The notes under the pieces were generated by a model that did no database searches, was not told the DNA's origin, and saw nothing but the letters and a program-made list of their open reading frames with translations. From Polyangiaceae bacterium (GTDB lineage: Bacteria; Myxococcota_A; Polyangia; Polyangiales; Polyangiaceae), in NCBI GenBank assembly GCA_009780955.1, contig WQZB01000033.1, positions 1-50,352 of the forward strand: a stretch of DNA of 50,352 nt, in the 5' to 3' direction. The translations under genes were made by a program, and so were the position numbers. How positions within the stretch are numbered: the stretch's first letter is position 1; each line of letters begins with the position of its first letter. Positions 32,144-39,627 of the stretch are shown here, in pieces.

Positions 32144-32572
32144 ATGAATTCCCCTCCGAATGCACCTCCTCCTGGAGGCAACGGTGGACCGCCAGGCGGT
32201 TACCCTCCTGGTGGTTATGGCCCGCCACCACCGCCACCGGGTGGCTACGGCCAGCCGCCACCAGGCGGCTATGGCGCGCCTGCAGGTTATGCAGGTTATG
32301 GCGCTCCAATGCAGGGGCCAGCGCCGTACGGTGTGGATCCGATTACCGGCATGCCCTTTTCGGACAAGTCAAAGGTGGTTGCGGGGATTCTGCAGATTGC
32401 TCTTCCGTTTGGCGCGGGCCGCTTCTATACAGGCCACACCGGCCTCGCCATCGCGCAAATTGCCGTTTTCTTTTGTACATGCGGACTAGGTTGGATTTGG
32501 TCCTTCATCGACGGCATTCTCATGCTGACGGGTAAGGTGACCGACGCAGAGGGGCGCCCCCTCCGCGACTAG
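32144..32572 (+). CDS. TM2-domain membrane protein with Pro/Gly-rich N-terminus
   Basis: 142 aa. The N-terminal 60 residues are low-complexity PPGGYGPP-type repeats, likely disordered and cytoplasmic. The rest is a TM2 domain: KSKVVAGILQIALPFGAGRFYTGHTGLAIAQ, then FFCTCGLGWIWSFIDGILML with two membrane helices joined by a short loop. TM2 domains are found widely; biochemical role is unknown. AAAGGG precedes the ATG at a spacing of 11. The frame is open upstream to 31832 without support. It resembles the PGQ-rich protein at 36078 in overall plan, but the membrane domains differ. Confidence 0.85.
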   Translation: MNSPPNAPPPGGNGGPPGGYPPGGYGPPPPPPGGYGQPPPGGYGAPAGYAGYGAPMQGPAPYGVDPITGMPFSDKSKVVAGILQIALPFGAGRFYTGHTGLAIAQIAVFFCTCGLGWIWSFIDGILMLTGKVTDAEGRPLRD

Positions 32573-32602
32573 GACCTCTCTAACCAGGGCCCCCACTCCC
32601 GA

Positions 32603-32728
32603 GGGCGCGATGAATCGCGCCCCTACAACCGACGAAACGCACATGCATAGGGGCGCCATTCATGGCGCCCGACCGCGGCATTTTGAAATCCATACCATTC
32701 CCGAGGGCGCGATGAATCGCGCCCCTAC
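32603..32728. repeat. Element A: three palindromes between convergent genes
   Basis: Units at 32603-32626 and 32705-32728 share a GCGCGAT/ATCGCGC stem with GCCCCTAC ends. The middle unit (32648-32670) is inverted, with a GCCATTCATGGC core. All have at least one decayed end. Confidence 0.85.
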
Positions 32729-32736
32729 ATTTCCGC

Positions 32737-34230
32737 TTACCTTCCGACCAGAAACTTCAGAATGAAGTTGGCTTGCGAGCCATAGGGCGGCCTGAGCAAG
32801 CCAGCACTATTGATGCGGCTTTGATAAAAAACAGGCTTTTTCTTCGTGAAAGCCTCAAAACCTTCACGCGCATGGTAATGCCCCATGCCGCTTGGCCCGA
32901 CACCGCCGAATGGCAAATCGGTTTGCGCGATATGCAGCATGGTGTCGTTGATCGAAACGCCGCCTGAAATCGTGTCGCGCAACACCTGGTCAATGCAACT
33001 TCGACTGTGTTCGAAGAAGTAAAGTGCGAGCGGGCGCGGACGATCGTTCACATAAGCAATGGCTTCGCCCAGTGACTCGTAAGGTACGATAGGCAGAATT
33101 GGGCCGAAAATTTCTTCTTCTAGGACCAGGCAGTCTCCTGGAGCATTCAGAATAAGTGCTGGCGCCATTTTTCGTGCCTTTGGGTCAAGCACTTCGCTCG
33201 CTGGATTGAGCTCGATGATCGTTGCGCCTCGATCGCGCGCGTTCGCAAGATAGCTTTGCAGCCGCGCAAAGTGGCGATCGTTGACGATTGCCGTGTAATC
33301 GGGGTTGTTGGCAAGGGTCGGGTACATCGATTGGAAAGCCGCCCGGCACTCTTTGACAAATGCGTCGGCGCGGTCTTTGGGCAAAAGCACGTAATCGGGC
33401 GCAATGCAGGTTTGCCCGGCATTGAAACACTTGCCAAACATGATTTTCTGCGCGGCTTGCGCAACACCATAGCCGTCGCCAACAATCGCCGGCGATTTGC
33501 CACCGAGTTCGAGGGTGACCGGCACGAGGTTCTCGGCGGCCGCTCGCATGACGATCTTTCCGAGGCGCGTGGAGCCGGTGAACACGAGGTGATCGAACGG
33601 CAGGTGCGAGAAGGCTTCGGCCACGTCAAGGCCGCCCGTGACAACGGCCACATGATCGGCGGCAAAGGTTTCGCCAATGAGCTCTTTCAGTATGTCGGCC
33701 GTGTTCGGAGCGAGCTCAGAGGGCTTTATTATGGCGCGATTGCCAGCAGCGAGCACACCAACGAGCGGCGTGAGCGCGAGTTGCATCGGATAGTTCCACG
33801 CGGAAACGATGCCAATGACTCCGAGCGGCTGCATCACAACCTCGGCACGCGCCGGCAGAAACATCCACGACACGTCGCGCGAATCGGTTTCCATCCACTC
33901 GTGCAAGTGGGCGCGCGCATGCCTGATCTCGTTGACGACGACCATCACTTCGGCCACGAGGGTTTCATGTCTCGATCGGTTGCCAAAGTCGGCGCTGATG
34001 GCCGTGGCAATATCGTGCTTGCGCGCAAGCACGGCGCGTTCGAGCTTGTCGAGGTGCTCAATGCGCGCGCTGCAATCGGGCGCACCACTGCTACGCTGCG
34101 CGGCCTTGAGCTTGCCTAGCAGCGCCGAGAGTTCGTCGCGAACCGCGCCGATCGCGCCTGCAGTGTCGCTTGAGCGTTCCGAAGCCGCGTTGGATTCACC
34201 ATTTTGATTGACGTTCTCGACGAGCGACAT
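32737..34230 (-). CDS. NAD(P)-dependent aldehyde dehydrogenase, coniferyl-aldehyde type
   Basis: 497 aa from the ATG at 34230, which has GTGGAG 5 nt upstream; in-frame starts at 34242 and 34236 also exist. Seen: SAWNYPMQLALTPLVGVLAAGN, TGSTRLGKIV, the general-base Glu in LELGGKSP near 240, the catalytic Cys in NAGQTCIAPDYVL near 275, and EEEIFGPILPI. The CIAPDYVL and GHYHAREGFEAFTKKKPVF motifs are those of the class-3/coniferyl aldehyde dehydrogenase group, which oxidises aryl or long-chain aldehydes to acids. The true substrate cannot be read from the sequence. The N-terminal ~35 residues are polar and probably disordered. Divergent from glpD. Confidence 0.9.
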   Translation of the reverse strand: MSLVENVNQNGESNAASERSSDTAGAIGAVRDELSALLGKLKAAQRSSGAPDCSARIEHLDKLERAVLARKHDIATAISADFGNRSRHETLVAEVMVVVNEIRHARAHLHEWMETDSRDVSWMFLPARAEVVMQPLGVIGIVSAWNYPMQLALTPLVGVLAAGNRAIIKPSELAPNTADILKELIGETFAADHVAVVTGGLDVAEAFSHLPFDHLVFTGSTRLGKIVMRAAAENLVPVTLELGGKSPAIVGDGYGVAQAAQKIMFGKCFNAGQTCIAPDYVLLPKDRADAFVKECRAAFQSMYPTLANNPDYTAIVNDRHFARLQSYLANARDRGATIIELNPASEVLDPKARKMAPALILNAPGDCLVLEEEIFGPILPIVPYESLGEAIAYVNDRPRPLALYFFEHSRSCIDQVLRDTISGGVSINDTMLHIAQTDLPFGGVGPSGMGHYHAREGFEAFTKKKPVFYQSRINSAGLLRPPYGSQANFILKFLVGR

Positions 34231-34296
34231 GTTCATCTCCACCTGCTACACAAGCCATGACGACATCGTGCCTGTCGCGCACGAGCGCGAAGCATA

Positions 34297-34353
34297 CTAG
34301 TCACACTAGACATATTTTGCATGCGAAGGTTTATCGCTAAGCGAGCTTAGCGA
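34297..34353. promoter_or_regulatory. Palindrome and hairpin in the aldehyde dehydrogenase/glpD divergent gap
   Basis: CTAGT-CAC-ACTAG (34297-34309) is a 13-bp palindrome near the middle of the 144-bp gap and a candidate operator. TCGCTAAG-CGAG-CTTAGCGA (34334-34353), flanked by TTTA and AAAAAA, forms a perfect 8-bp hairpin 21 nt before the glpD ATG and looks like a terminator or attenuator. Confidence 0.5.
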
Positions 34354-34374
34354 AAAAAGCAGGCAGAGAAAAAA

Positions 34375-35952
34375 ATGGGCCCTGGTTATCGCGACGAAGT
34401 TTGGAGCCGGCTCGACCAAAAGTGGGATCTCATCGTTGTCGGGGGCGGCATCACCGGAGCCGAGATTCTCAGCGAGGCTTCCCGTCTAGGAAAGAACGCG
34501 CTGCTCGTCGAGGCGCAAGACTTCGCGTCCGGTACGTCGAGCCGCACGACCAAGCTCGTACACGGCGGACTTCGCTACTTGCGGCAAGGGCAATTCATCG
34601 TCACGCGCGAATCGGTGACCGAGCGTGAGCGGTTGATGGTGGAAGGCAAGGGCCTCATCAATCCTCTCGCCTTTTCCCTTGCTGCCTTCCCGGGCGAAAG
34701 CATGCCGACGTGGATGTACGGCATCGGCCTCGCAATCTACGACGCACTCGCGTGGAAGTGGGCGCATCAGGCGCAATCAAGGAGCGATCTCATCGCAAAG
34801 ATCCCGGCACTTTCAGGCTCGAAGGTCCGCGGCGGCTACCGCTATTTCGATGCACAAACCGACGACGCGCGCCTCGTGTTTCGCGTGCTCAAGGAAGGCG
34901 TACGCCATGGTGGCACAGCCATCAACTACGCGCGCGCCGAAACCCTTTTGCGCACCCAAAATGGACGCGTCCGCGGCATCGTCCTGCACGATGTCGCCCC
35001 TGGGCCTTCGCGGACGATGCGTACGATCGAAATTGAAGCGAAGATCGTCATCAACGCAACCGGCGCGTGGACCGACGAGCTGCGCACCCAGCTCGGTCAC
35101 AAAAAGCGCTTGCGACAAATCCGCGGAAGCCACATCGCTTTTCACCATTCGCGCTTTCCGCTGAAAGAGGCTGTGGGCCTAGTTCACCCGCGCGATCAGC
35201 GCGCGGTCTTCGCGATTCCGTGGGAAGGCGTGACGATCTTCGGCAGCACCGACGTCGACCACGGCGCGCTCGACGGCGAACCATCGATTAGCCAAAACGA
35301 AATCGAATATTTTTTTGAAGTCTTGAACACGGCGTTCCCCTCGCTGGAACTCACACCGAAAGACGTCCTGTCAACGTGGTCTGGCGTGCGCCCCGTCGTC
35401 AACACCGGCAAGCGCGATCCATCCAAGGAATCACGCGACTACGCGATCTGGAAAGACGACGGTCTGCTTACGGTGACCGGTGGCAAGCTCACAACGTTCG
35501 TGATCATGGCGCGCGACGCACTCCGAGCGGTCGAAGGGGATCTCGGCAAGATTGGATCGCGCACACGCATCTTCGATGAAGTGCCTACAGAAATTGCCTG
35601 GCCCGAAGCCATGGACGAACCGTCACGCACTCGCCTCTTCGGTCGCTATGGCGCCGAAGTCTCTGCGATTGCCGCTGACGTGGCAGGCGCAAAGCGCATT
35701 GGTGATTCAATTGCATATTGCAGCGAACTTCGTCACGCTGCACGCCACGAAGCCGTTGTAACACTCAGCGATTTGCTTTTGCGGCGCGTGCGCCTTGGCC
35801 TGCTTTTACCGAACGGGGGCATGAATCACATTGCCGAGATCCGCGCCATCGCACAGCCCGAGCTCGGTTGGGACGACGCACGCTGGGAGCGCGAAGAAAC
35901 CGAATATAGAGCCACGTACCAGCGCTCGTACTCGTTACCACCTTCGATTTGA
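34375..35952 (+). CDS. glpD: FAD-dependent glycerol-3-phosphate dehydrogenase
   Basis: 525 aa. FAD-binding Rossmann motif VVGGGITGAEI near 21-31, SSRTTKLVHGGLRYL (the GlpD signature), INATGAWTD, IRGSHIAFH, FGSTDVDHG, WSGVRPV and TVTGGKLTTF are all present. The enzyme oxidises glycerol-3-phosphate to dihydroxyacetone phosphate and passes electrons to the respiratory quinone pool at the inner membrane. The C-terminal helical domain is present. There is no glpK or glpF nearby. The last residue (Ile) and the stop TGA are encoded by a box B repeat, so the repeat has fixed the 3' end. A hairpin with an A-tract lies 21 nt before the ATG, and no good ribosome-binding site was seen. Confidence 0.93.
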   Translation: MGPGYRDEVWSRLDQKWDLIVVGGGITGAEILSEASRLGKNALLVEAQDFASGTSSRTTKLVHGGLRYLRQGQFIVTRESVTERERLMVEGKGLINPLAFSLAAFPGESMPTWMYGIGLAIYDALAWKWAHQAQSRSDLIAKIPALSGSKVRGGYRYFDAQTDDARLVFRVLKEGVRHGGTAINYARAETLLRTQNGRVRGIVLHDVAPGPSRTMRTIEIEAKIVINATGAWTDELRTQLGHKKRLRQIRGSHIAFHHSRFPLKEAVGLVHPRDQRAVFAIPWEGVTIFGSTDVDHGALDGEPSISQNEIEYFFEVLNTAFPSLELTPKDVLSTWSGVRPVVNTGKRDPSKESRDYAIWKDDGLLTVTGGKLTTFVIMARDALRAVEGDLGKIGSRTRIFDEVPTEIAWPEAMDEPSRTRLFGRYGAEVSAIAADVAGAKRIGDSIAYCSELRHAARHEAVVTLSDLLLRRVRLGLLLPNGGMNHIAEIRAIAQPELGWDDARWEREETEYRATYQRSYSLPPSI

Positions 35953-35956
35953 CGCG
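35941..35956 (+). repeat. Box B containing the glpD stop codon
   Basis: CCTTCGATTTGACGCG matches the right 14 bases of box B exactly. The TGA at 35950-35952 is the glpD stop. Confidence 0.85.
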
Positions 35957-35980
35957 AACGCGATGAGGGGCGATCGTTCT

Positions 35981-36065
35981 GGGCACCCACAAGGGGTGCC
36001 CCTACGCACAATATGCGTTTAGCGCGTTTTGTTGGTTGTAGGGGCGTATGGCCATACGCCCCTAC
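35981..36065. repeat. Element A: two palindromes between convergent genes
   Basis: 35981-36005 (GGGCACC...GGTGCCC, then CTAC, as at 27010) and a complete unit at 36038-36065 with a GTATGGCCATAC core. The linker includes AGCGCGTTTTGTTGGTT. Confidence 0.9.
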
Positions 36066-36077
36066 AGGGGAGCTTGC

Positions 36078-37370
36078 CTACCTCGTGGAACCGTTGGCGA
36101 TGTCGTTCAAGTCTGCCGCAAAGGCCCAAGGCGCTATAAAGAAATAGTGGACAAAGCCACGCGCAGGCGCTTGCACGCCGCGCATTTGCTTGGCTTTTGC
36201 CATTTCATCCGGAACGAAAATAAACGGAACGATAACGGCCTTCCAGACTTCGAACGTTCCATTCACCTCGCGAAGCTCTTTGCCCATCTTTATGAGCGAC
36301 AGGATCATCAAAATCATCCCGGCGAGCGCCACAAGAGAACCAACGAGGCTTAAAATGTAAAGATTTAGAATACCAGCGATGATGTTGAAAATCACCGGAC
36401 CAACAATCATCACGCCATATGGGATGAGCAGGGTCATCACGGGATTGCGCACGGTTGGACGCCCCGGTGTACTTTGGCCCGGCGCCATGCCCATGCTTTG
36501 CATGCCCGAGCCGAACGCGCTCTGCATGGAAGCACCGAATCCGCCGCCAGCAGGCGGTTGCCCCATACCAGGTGGTTGGCCAAATTGGCCAGGTGCTCCA
36601 CCAGGCGGCGGGCCAAATCCTGGCGGTGCGCCGGGTTGACCAGGCGGCGGACCAAATCCGGGCGGCGCACCAGGTTGACCAGGCGGTGGACCAAATCCGG
36701 CCTGTGGTTGGCCACCAAATCCTGGTTGGCCGGGCGGTCCGTACCCCGGAGGCGGCGGGCCAAATCCGGGTGGCGCGCCAAGCTGACCAGGCTGGCCAGG
36801 CGGCGGACCACCAAATCCGGGCGGCGCACCAGGTTGACCAGGCGGCGGACCACCAAATCCGGGCGGCGCACCAGGTTGACCAGGCGGTGGACCAAATCCT
36901 GGCGGTGCACCGGGTTGACCAGGCTGGCCAGGCGGCGGACCACCAAATCCGGGCGGCGCGCCAGGTTGACCAGGCGGCGGACCGCCAAATCCTGGTTGGC
37001 CGGGTGGCGCACCAGGCGGTCCATACCCGGGCGGAGGAGGCTGACCGTACGCGGGTCGCGCACCGGGGGCGCCGGGTTGACCAGGTTGGCCGGGCGGACC
37101 ACCAAATCCGGGTGGCGCACCAGGTTGACCAGGCGGTGGACCGCCAAATCCTGGTTGGCCAGGCGGCGCGCCGGGCGGTCCATACCCGGGCGGAGGAGGC
37201 TGACCGTAACCGGGGTGAGCCCCTGGTGGCGGAGCGTAGCCACCTTGTTGAGGCGATGGATTGTAGCCAGGCTGTTGCGGACCATAGCCACCTTGTTGGG
37301 GTGGCGGCTGGCCGGGGAAGCCGCCAGGAGGGAAGCCGGGAGGGTTGTTGCCACCGGGGGGTTGATTCAT
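36078..37370 (-). CDS. Pro/Gly/Gln repeat protein with C-terminal membrane domain
   Basis: 430 aa. Residues 1 to about 270 are tandem repeats of a 13-14-residue unit (GQPGAPPGFGGPPP and variants) with GYGPP interruptions. The C-terminal ~130 residues carry at least two membrane helices (NPVMTLLIPYGVMIVGPVIF, LSLVGSLVALAGMILMILSL) and a polar end, reminiscent of DUF4234-type small membrane domains. The repeat arm is probably disordered. Function unknown; a role as a flexible scaffold is a guess. A TAAGAT hexamer 6 nt before the ATG suggests a leaderless start. The 36-42-bp coding repeats make array length likely to vary between strains. Confidence 0.8.
   Translation of the reverse strand: MNQPPGGNNPPGFPPGGFPGQPPPQQGGYGPQQPGYNPSPQQGGYAPPPGAHPGYGQPPPPGYGPPGAPPGQPGFGGPPPGQPGAPPGFGGPPGQPGQPGAPGARPAYGQPPPPGYGPPGAPPGQPGFGGPPPGQPGAPPGFGGPPPGQPGQPGAPPGFGPPPGQPGAPPGFGGPPPGQPGAPPGFGGPPPGQPGQLGAPPGFGPPPPGYGPPGQPGFGGQPQAGFGPPPGQPGAPPGFGPPPGQPGAPPGFGPPPGGAPGQFGQPPGMGQPPAGGGFGASMQSAFGSGMQSMGMAPGQSTPGRPTVRNPVMTLLIPYGVMIVGPVIFNIIAGILNLYILSLVGSLVALAGMILMILSLIKMGKELREVNGTFEVWKAVIVPFIFVPDEMAKAKQMRGVQAPARGFVHYFFIAPWAFAADLNDIANGSTR
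36540..37260 (-). repeat. Coding tandem-repeat array
   Basis: Imperfect direct repeats of about 39-42 bp built from CCAGGCGGCGGACC and CCAAATCCGGGCGGCGC blocks encode the PGQ repeats. Several adjacent units are identical, which implies recent expansion. Confidence 0.8.
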
Positions 37371-37376
37371 GGCGCC

Positions 37377-37382
37377 ATCTTA
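37377..37382 (-). promoter_or_regulatory. Candidate -10 hexamer (TAAGAT)
   Basis: TAAGAT on the minus strand ends 6 nt before the ATG at 37370, the same hexamer and spacing as for the Ser/Thr kinase gene. Confidence 0.45.
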
Positions 37383-37469
37383 CCCGCCTTGCAAAATTCG
37401 ATCAGTTTTTTCGCAACGCATACTCTCGATTATGAACTGAACCGAGCATCGCCTGCCAAATGGCCAAGC

Positions 37470-37488
37470 CCGCTTTCAAGTTGACGCG
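37470..37488 (+). repeat. Box B, diverged copy facing the lexA copy
   Basis: CCGCTTTCAAGTTGACGCG, 17 of 19 matches, in inverted orientation about 90 bp from the lexA copy. Not next to any + strand stop codon. Between them lies a GCGTGTGC/GCACACGC stem (37511-37539). Confidence 0.75.
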
Positions 37489-37579
37489 ACTTCCAAGGTG
37501 GCGGCGAGGTGCGTGTGCTTGTATAATGCACGCACACGCCGTCGCACCGCAGTCGCCAACGCGCTAAACGAGAAGAGGG

Positions 37580-37603
37580 CGCGTCAAATCGAAAGCGGTC
37601 AAA
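37580..37603 (-). repeat. Box B, perfect copy at the lexA stop codon
   Basis: The 19-bp box is perfect at 37580-37598. The five bases before it (TTTGA on the minus strand) include the lexA TGA stop at 37601-37599, as at the ABC gene end (18066-18088). Confidence 0.9.
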
Positions 37604-38354
37604 CGCGCCGGAAGACGCCGACAACTACACCTAGAAGCATGGTTGGCTTGAAATCAGAAGCCCGCACAAGAATAGGCGCCATGGATTTATTGGCTGGCTG
37701 AAAGCGCACGTAGTCTTTTTCGGGATAGTAGTATTTGACCGTTGCCTCGTCGCCAATCAGAGCAACAACGATGTCGCCACGGTTGGCGGTGAGCTGCTTG
37801 CGAACGAAAATGGTGTCGCCACTAAGGATGCCACTTTCAATCATCGAGTCGCCGTGGACACGCAAACCGAAAACGTCATGACCGCCCTTGAGCAACCCGC
37901 TGTCAACGCGGACAGTGTCAATGACATGCTCTTCGGCAAACAGCGGAAGGCCGGCGGCAACACGCCCGAGAACCCGAACATCGATGACGTCGTCGTTGGC
38001 TGGCAAAAGCCCGTACGAGCGCTCACGCGAACCGTCTGGCCCCTCATCGCGTGCTACGCGGGTTGTGTGCCCACGTGCGGGCGCTACAACGTTCGTGTGA
38101 ACGGGCGTTTGCATGGACGCGGGAGCTTGCGCCATGGGCGAGTGTGCAGTGGGGCGCAATGCGCGCGACTTCATGTCTTCGCGCGTGAGATACCCTTTGC
38201 GCTCGAGCGCGCGCAGGTGGTCATTGACGCCGTTGGTTGACCGGATCCCCATGCGTGCGCCGATCTCGCGCAGTGTTGGCGGATAGCCGCGGTCGGTGAT
38301 CGACTGACGAATGAAGTCGAGCACCATTTGCTGGCGTTGGGTCAAACCTTGCAC
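37599..38354 (-). CDS. lexA: LexA SOS repressor with long interdomain linker
   Basis: 251 aa from GTG. N-terminal winged helix ([12 protein letters not shown], then [31 protein letters not shown]), a linker of about 55 residues rich in Ala, Pro, His and Arg, and the S24 peptidase domain: autocleavage site Ala134-Gly135 (GRVAAGLP), Ser170 (GDSM) and Lys207 (EATVKYY). It represses DNA-damage genes until RecA filaments trigger self-cleavage. The linker is much longer than the short hinge of E. coli LexA. The GTG start is supported by a promoter with TTGACC and TACGCT hexamers just upstream, with a palindrome over the -10, so autorepression is likely. The open frame upstream of the GTG would run through this promoter. 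The stop is part of a box B. Confidence 0.93.
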   Translation of the reverse strand: MQGLTQRQQMVLDFIRQSITDRGYPPTLREIGARMGIRSTNGVNDHLRALERKGYLTREDMKSRALRPTAHSPMAQAPASMQTPVHTNVVAPARGHTTRVARDEGPDGSRERSYGLLPANDDVIDVRVLGRVAAGLPLFAEEHVIDTVRVDSGLLKGGHDVFGLRVHGDSMIESGILSGDTIFVRKQLTANRGDIVVALIGDEATVKYYYPEKDYVRFQPANKSMAPILVRASDFKPTMLLGVVVGVFRRV

Positions 38355-38357
38355 GTT

Positions 38358-38390
38358 GTTCAGCGTACTGAACACGCGTACCCAGGTCAA
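38358..38390 (-). promoter_or_regulatory. lexA promoter and probable LexA operator
   Basis: On the minus strand: TTGACC (38390-38385), a 17-bp spacer, TACGCT (38367-38362), 7 nt, GTG. The perfect palindrome GTTCAG-N4-CTGAAC (38358-38373) covers the -10. GTTCAG is also the conserved half of the LexA site reported for Myxococcus, as I recall it, but there the half-sites point the other way. Confidence 0.7.
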
Positions 38391-38459
38391 GCCGTTTGCA
38401 AGATACAGCCAAAAAGCGTGCAATGTACCGTGAATTAAGTCATGTCGTGTTACCCAAGA

Positions 38460-38485
38460 GCATGTTTACCAGCCGTCGCGAGCGA
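38460..38485. repeat. Repeat C, copy 1 (26 bp)
   Basis: GCATGTTTACCAGCCGTCGC followed by GAGCGA, identical to 50211-50236. It lies 6 nt beyond the stop of the triheme lipoprotein gene. The remainder of the 137-bp gap to lexA holds the lexA promoter. Confidence 0.85.
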
Positions 38486-38491
38486 GTTGCT

Positions 38492-39148
38492 TTACATGGC
38501 CCAGGTCGAAAGAAAGCGCGCCTTGTACGGATCACCATGACATGACTCGCAGGAATTCTCTTGCTTGTCGACGCGCCGAAGCTTCTCTGTGTAATTTTCA
38601 CACATCCAACCGGCGAGAGAGTGCCTGTCGTGGCGATCGAGAAACTTCATTTTGCCGTCGTGGCATGAATCGCAATAAAGTGCCGAGCCATCGGTTTGCG
38701 CGAAACCACGCACATAAATGTCCCACATTTTCGAGGTGATTTTCGCGTTCGGCGTTGGCGCACGGTAGTCGTCCTCGTCGTGGCAGCCGGTGCACTTCGT
38801 GCCAAGTGCCTTTGAGAAAGTTTTCATCACTAGGCGAAGCTTCTCCGGTTCAAGCTTGCGAAGCGGCGGAAGGTTCTGCACGTCGAGACCGATTTTCTTC
38901 AGATCGTCTGCCATCGTGCTTGCCATAATGGCTTTCATGGGCAATAGCGGCACGGGACCCGAGGTGCCGCCCGCGGAAGGCCGGCCCTCGCTCGATGCGC
39001 CTGCCGACTCTGCCCCTGCTGACTCTGATGACGCGGAAGCCTGAGCAGCACGAGCCTTTGGGGCCCCGGGCACGCTGCCCCCGCAAGCGGCGAGCAGCAA
39101 CGCGGCCAACGCGACAACCGCTGCGGAAAGCCTGACGATGGAAGACAT
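38492..39148 (-). CDS. Triheme c-type cytochrome lipoprotein
   Basis: 218 aa. Lipoprotein signal ending LLLAAC, an Ala/Ser/Gly-rich spacer, then three heme-binding motifs CTGCH, CDSCH and CESCH in the C-terminal half, with further His residues (DRHDRHSL) as possible axial ligands. It should be a periplasmic or surface multiheme electron carrier. The longer open frame to 39232 has no signal peptide and overlaps the upstream gene. The start overlaps the stop of the cNMP-domain gene (TGATG), so the two are translationally coupled, and that gene overlaps trxB. Partner unknown; context suggests redox-linked control. Confidence 0.88.
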   Translation of the reverse strand: MSSIVRLSAAVVALAALLLAACGGSVPGAPKARAAQASASSESAGAESAGASSEGRPSAGGTSGPVPLLPMKAIMASTMADDLKKIGLDVQNLPPLRKLEPEKLRLVMKTFSKALGTKCTGCHDEDDYRAPTPNAKITSKMWDIYVRGFAQTDGSALYCDSCHDGKMKFLDRHDRHSLAGWMCENYTEKLRRVDKQENSCESCHGDPYKARFLSTWAM

Positions 39149-39627
39149 CAGAATCGACCCGTGCTCGACAAGAACGTAAGCTTGTCGTTCGTCTCGCGCA
39201 GGCGTGCGTTCAACATGCGCACGCAGCTCCAAAGAACTTCGTACGCGAGGTCCTTGTGCAAAAAAAGAAGATCGTCGAAGGCTTCCTTCGTGATCACGAG
39301 CAGCCTACAATTCTCGTGGACAACTGCACCGGCCGAGCGGGGCGAGTCGTCGAGCAAAGACATTTCGCCAAACACCTCACCCTCGCCGAGAACGGCAAGG
39401 GCCTCTTCGCCCATGCCGCCCATACCGGAAACTTCGCGGAAGATGCGGACTTTGCCCTCGAGAATGATGTAAAGCTTGTCGCCCGGATCGCCATAATGGA
39501 AGATTCGCGTCCCGGCGGGGTGCACTTCTTCGGTCGTGACGGGCGCGACCATGGCAAGTGCCTCGGGCGTAAGGCCCTCGAAAATTGGTACGGCGGCGAG
39601 CTGCGCTTCGCGCTCGACCGTGCTCAA
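39148..39627 (-). CDS. Cyclic-nucleotide-binding domain protein
   Basis: 159 aa, TTG start. A single cNMP-binding beta-roll: IFEGLTPEALAMVAPV, GDKLYIILEGKVRIF, then the phosphate-binding cassette GEVFGEMSLLDDSPRSAGAVV, with Gly-Glu and the Arg in place, and a C-helix (LLFLHKDLAYEVLWSCVRMLNARLRETNDKL). RSA replaces the usual R(T/S)A. There is no HTH, so it is a stand-alone sensor module and not a CRP-type regulator. It overlaps trxB by TTGA on one side and the cytochrome by TGATG on the other, so all three should be made from one message in fixed proportion. Confidence 0.88.
   Translation of the reverse strand: MSTVEREAQLAAVPIFEGLTPEALAMVAPVTTEEVHPAGTRIFHYGDPGDKLYIILEGKVRIFREVSGMGGMGEEALAVLGEGEVFGEMSLLDDSPRSAGAVVHENCRLLVITKEAFDDLLFLHKDLAYEVLWSCVRMLNARLRETNDKLTFLSSTGRF

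Noticed and set aside
36474..37484. Plus-strand open frames through the PGQ repeat gene, and a CRISPR-like look of the repeats
   Set aside because: The repeats encode a regular PGQ protein on the minus strand with a membrane domain after it. Units abut without unique spacers, so this is not a CRISPR array.
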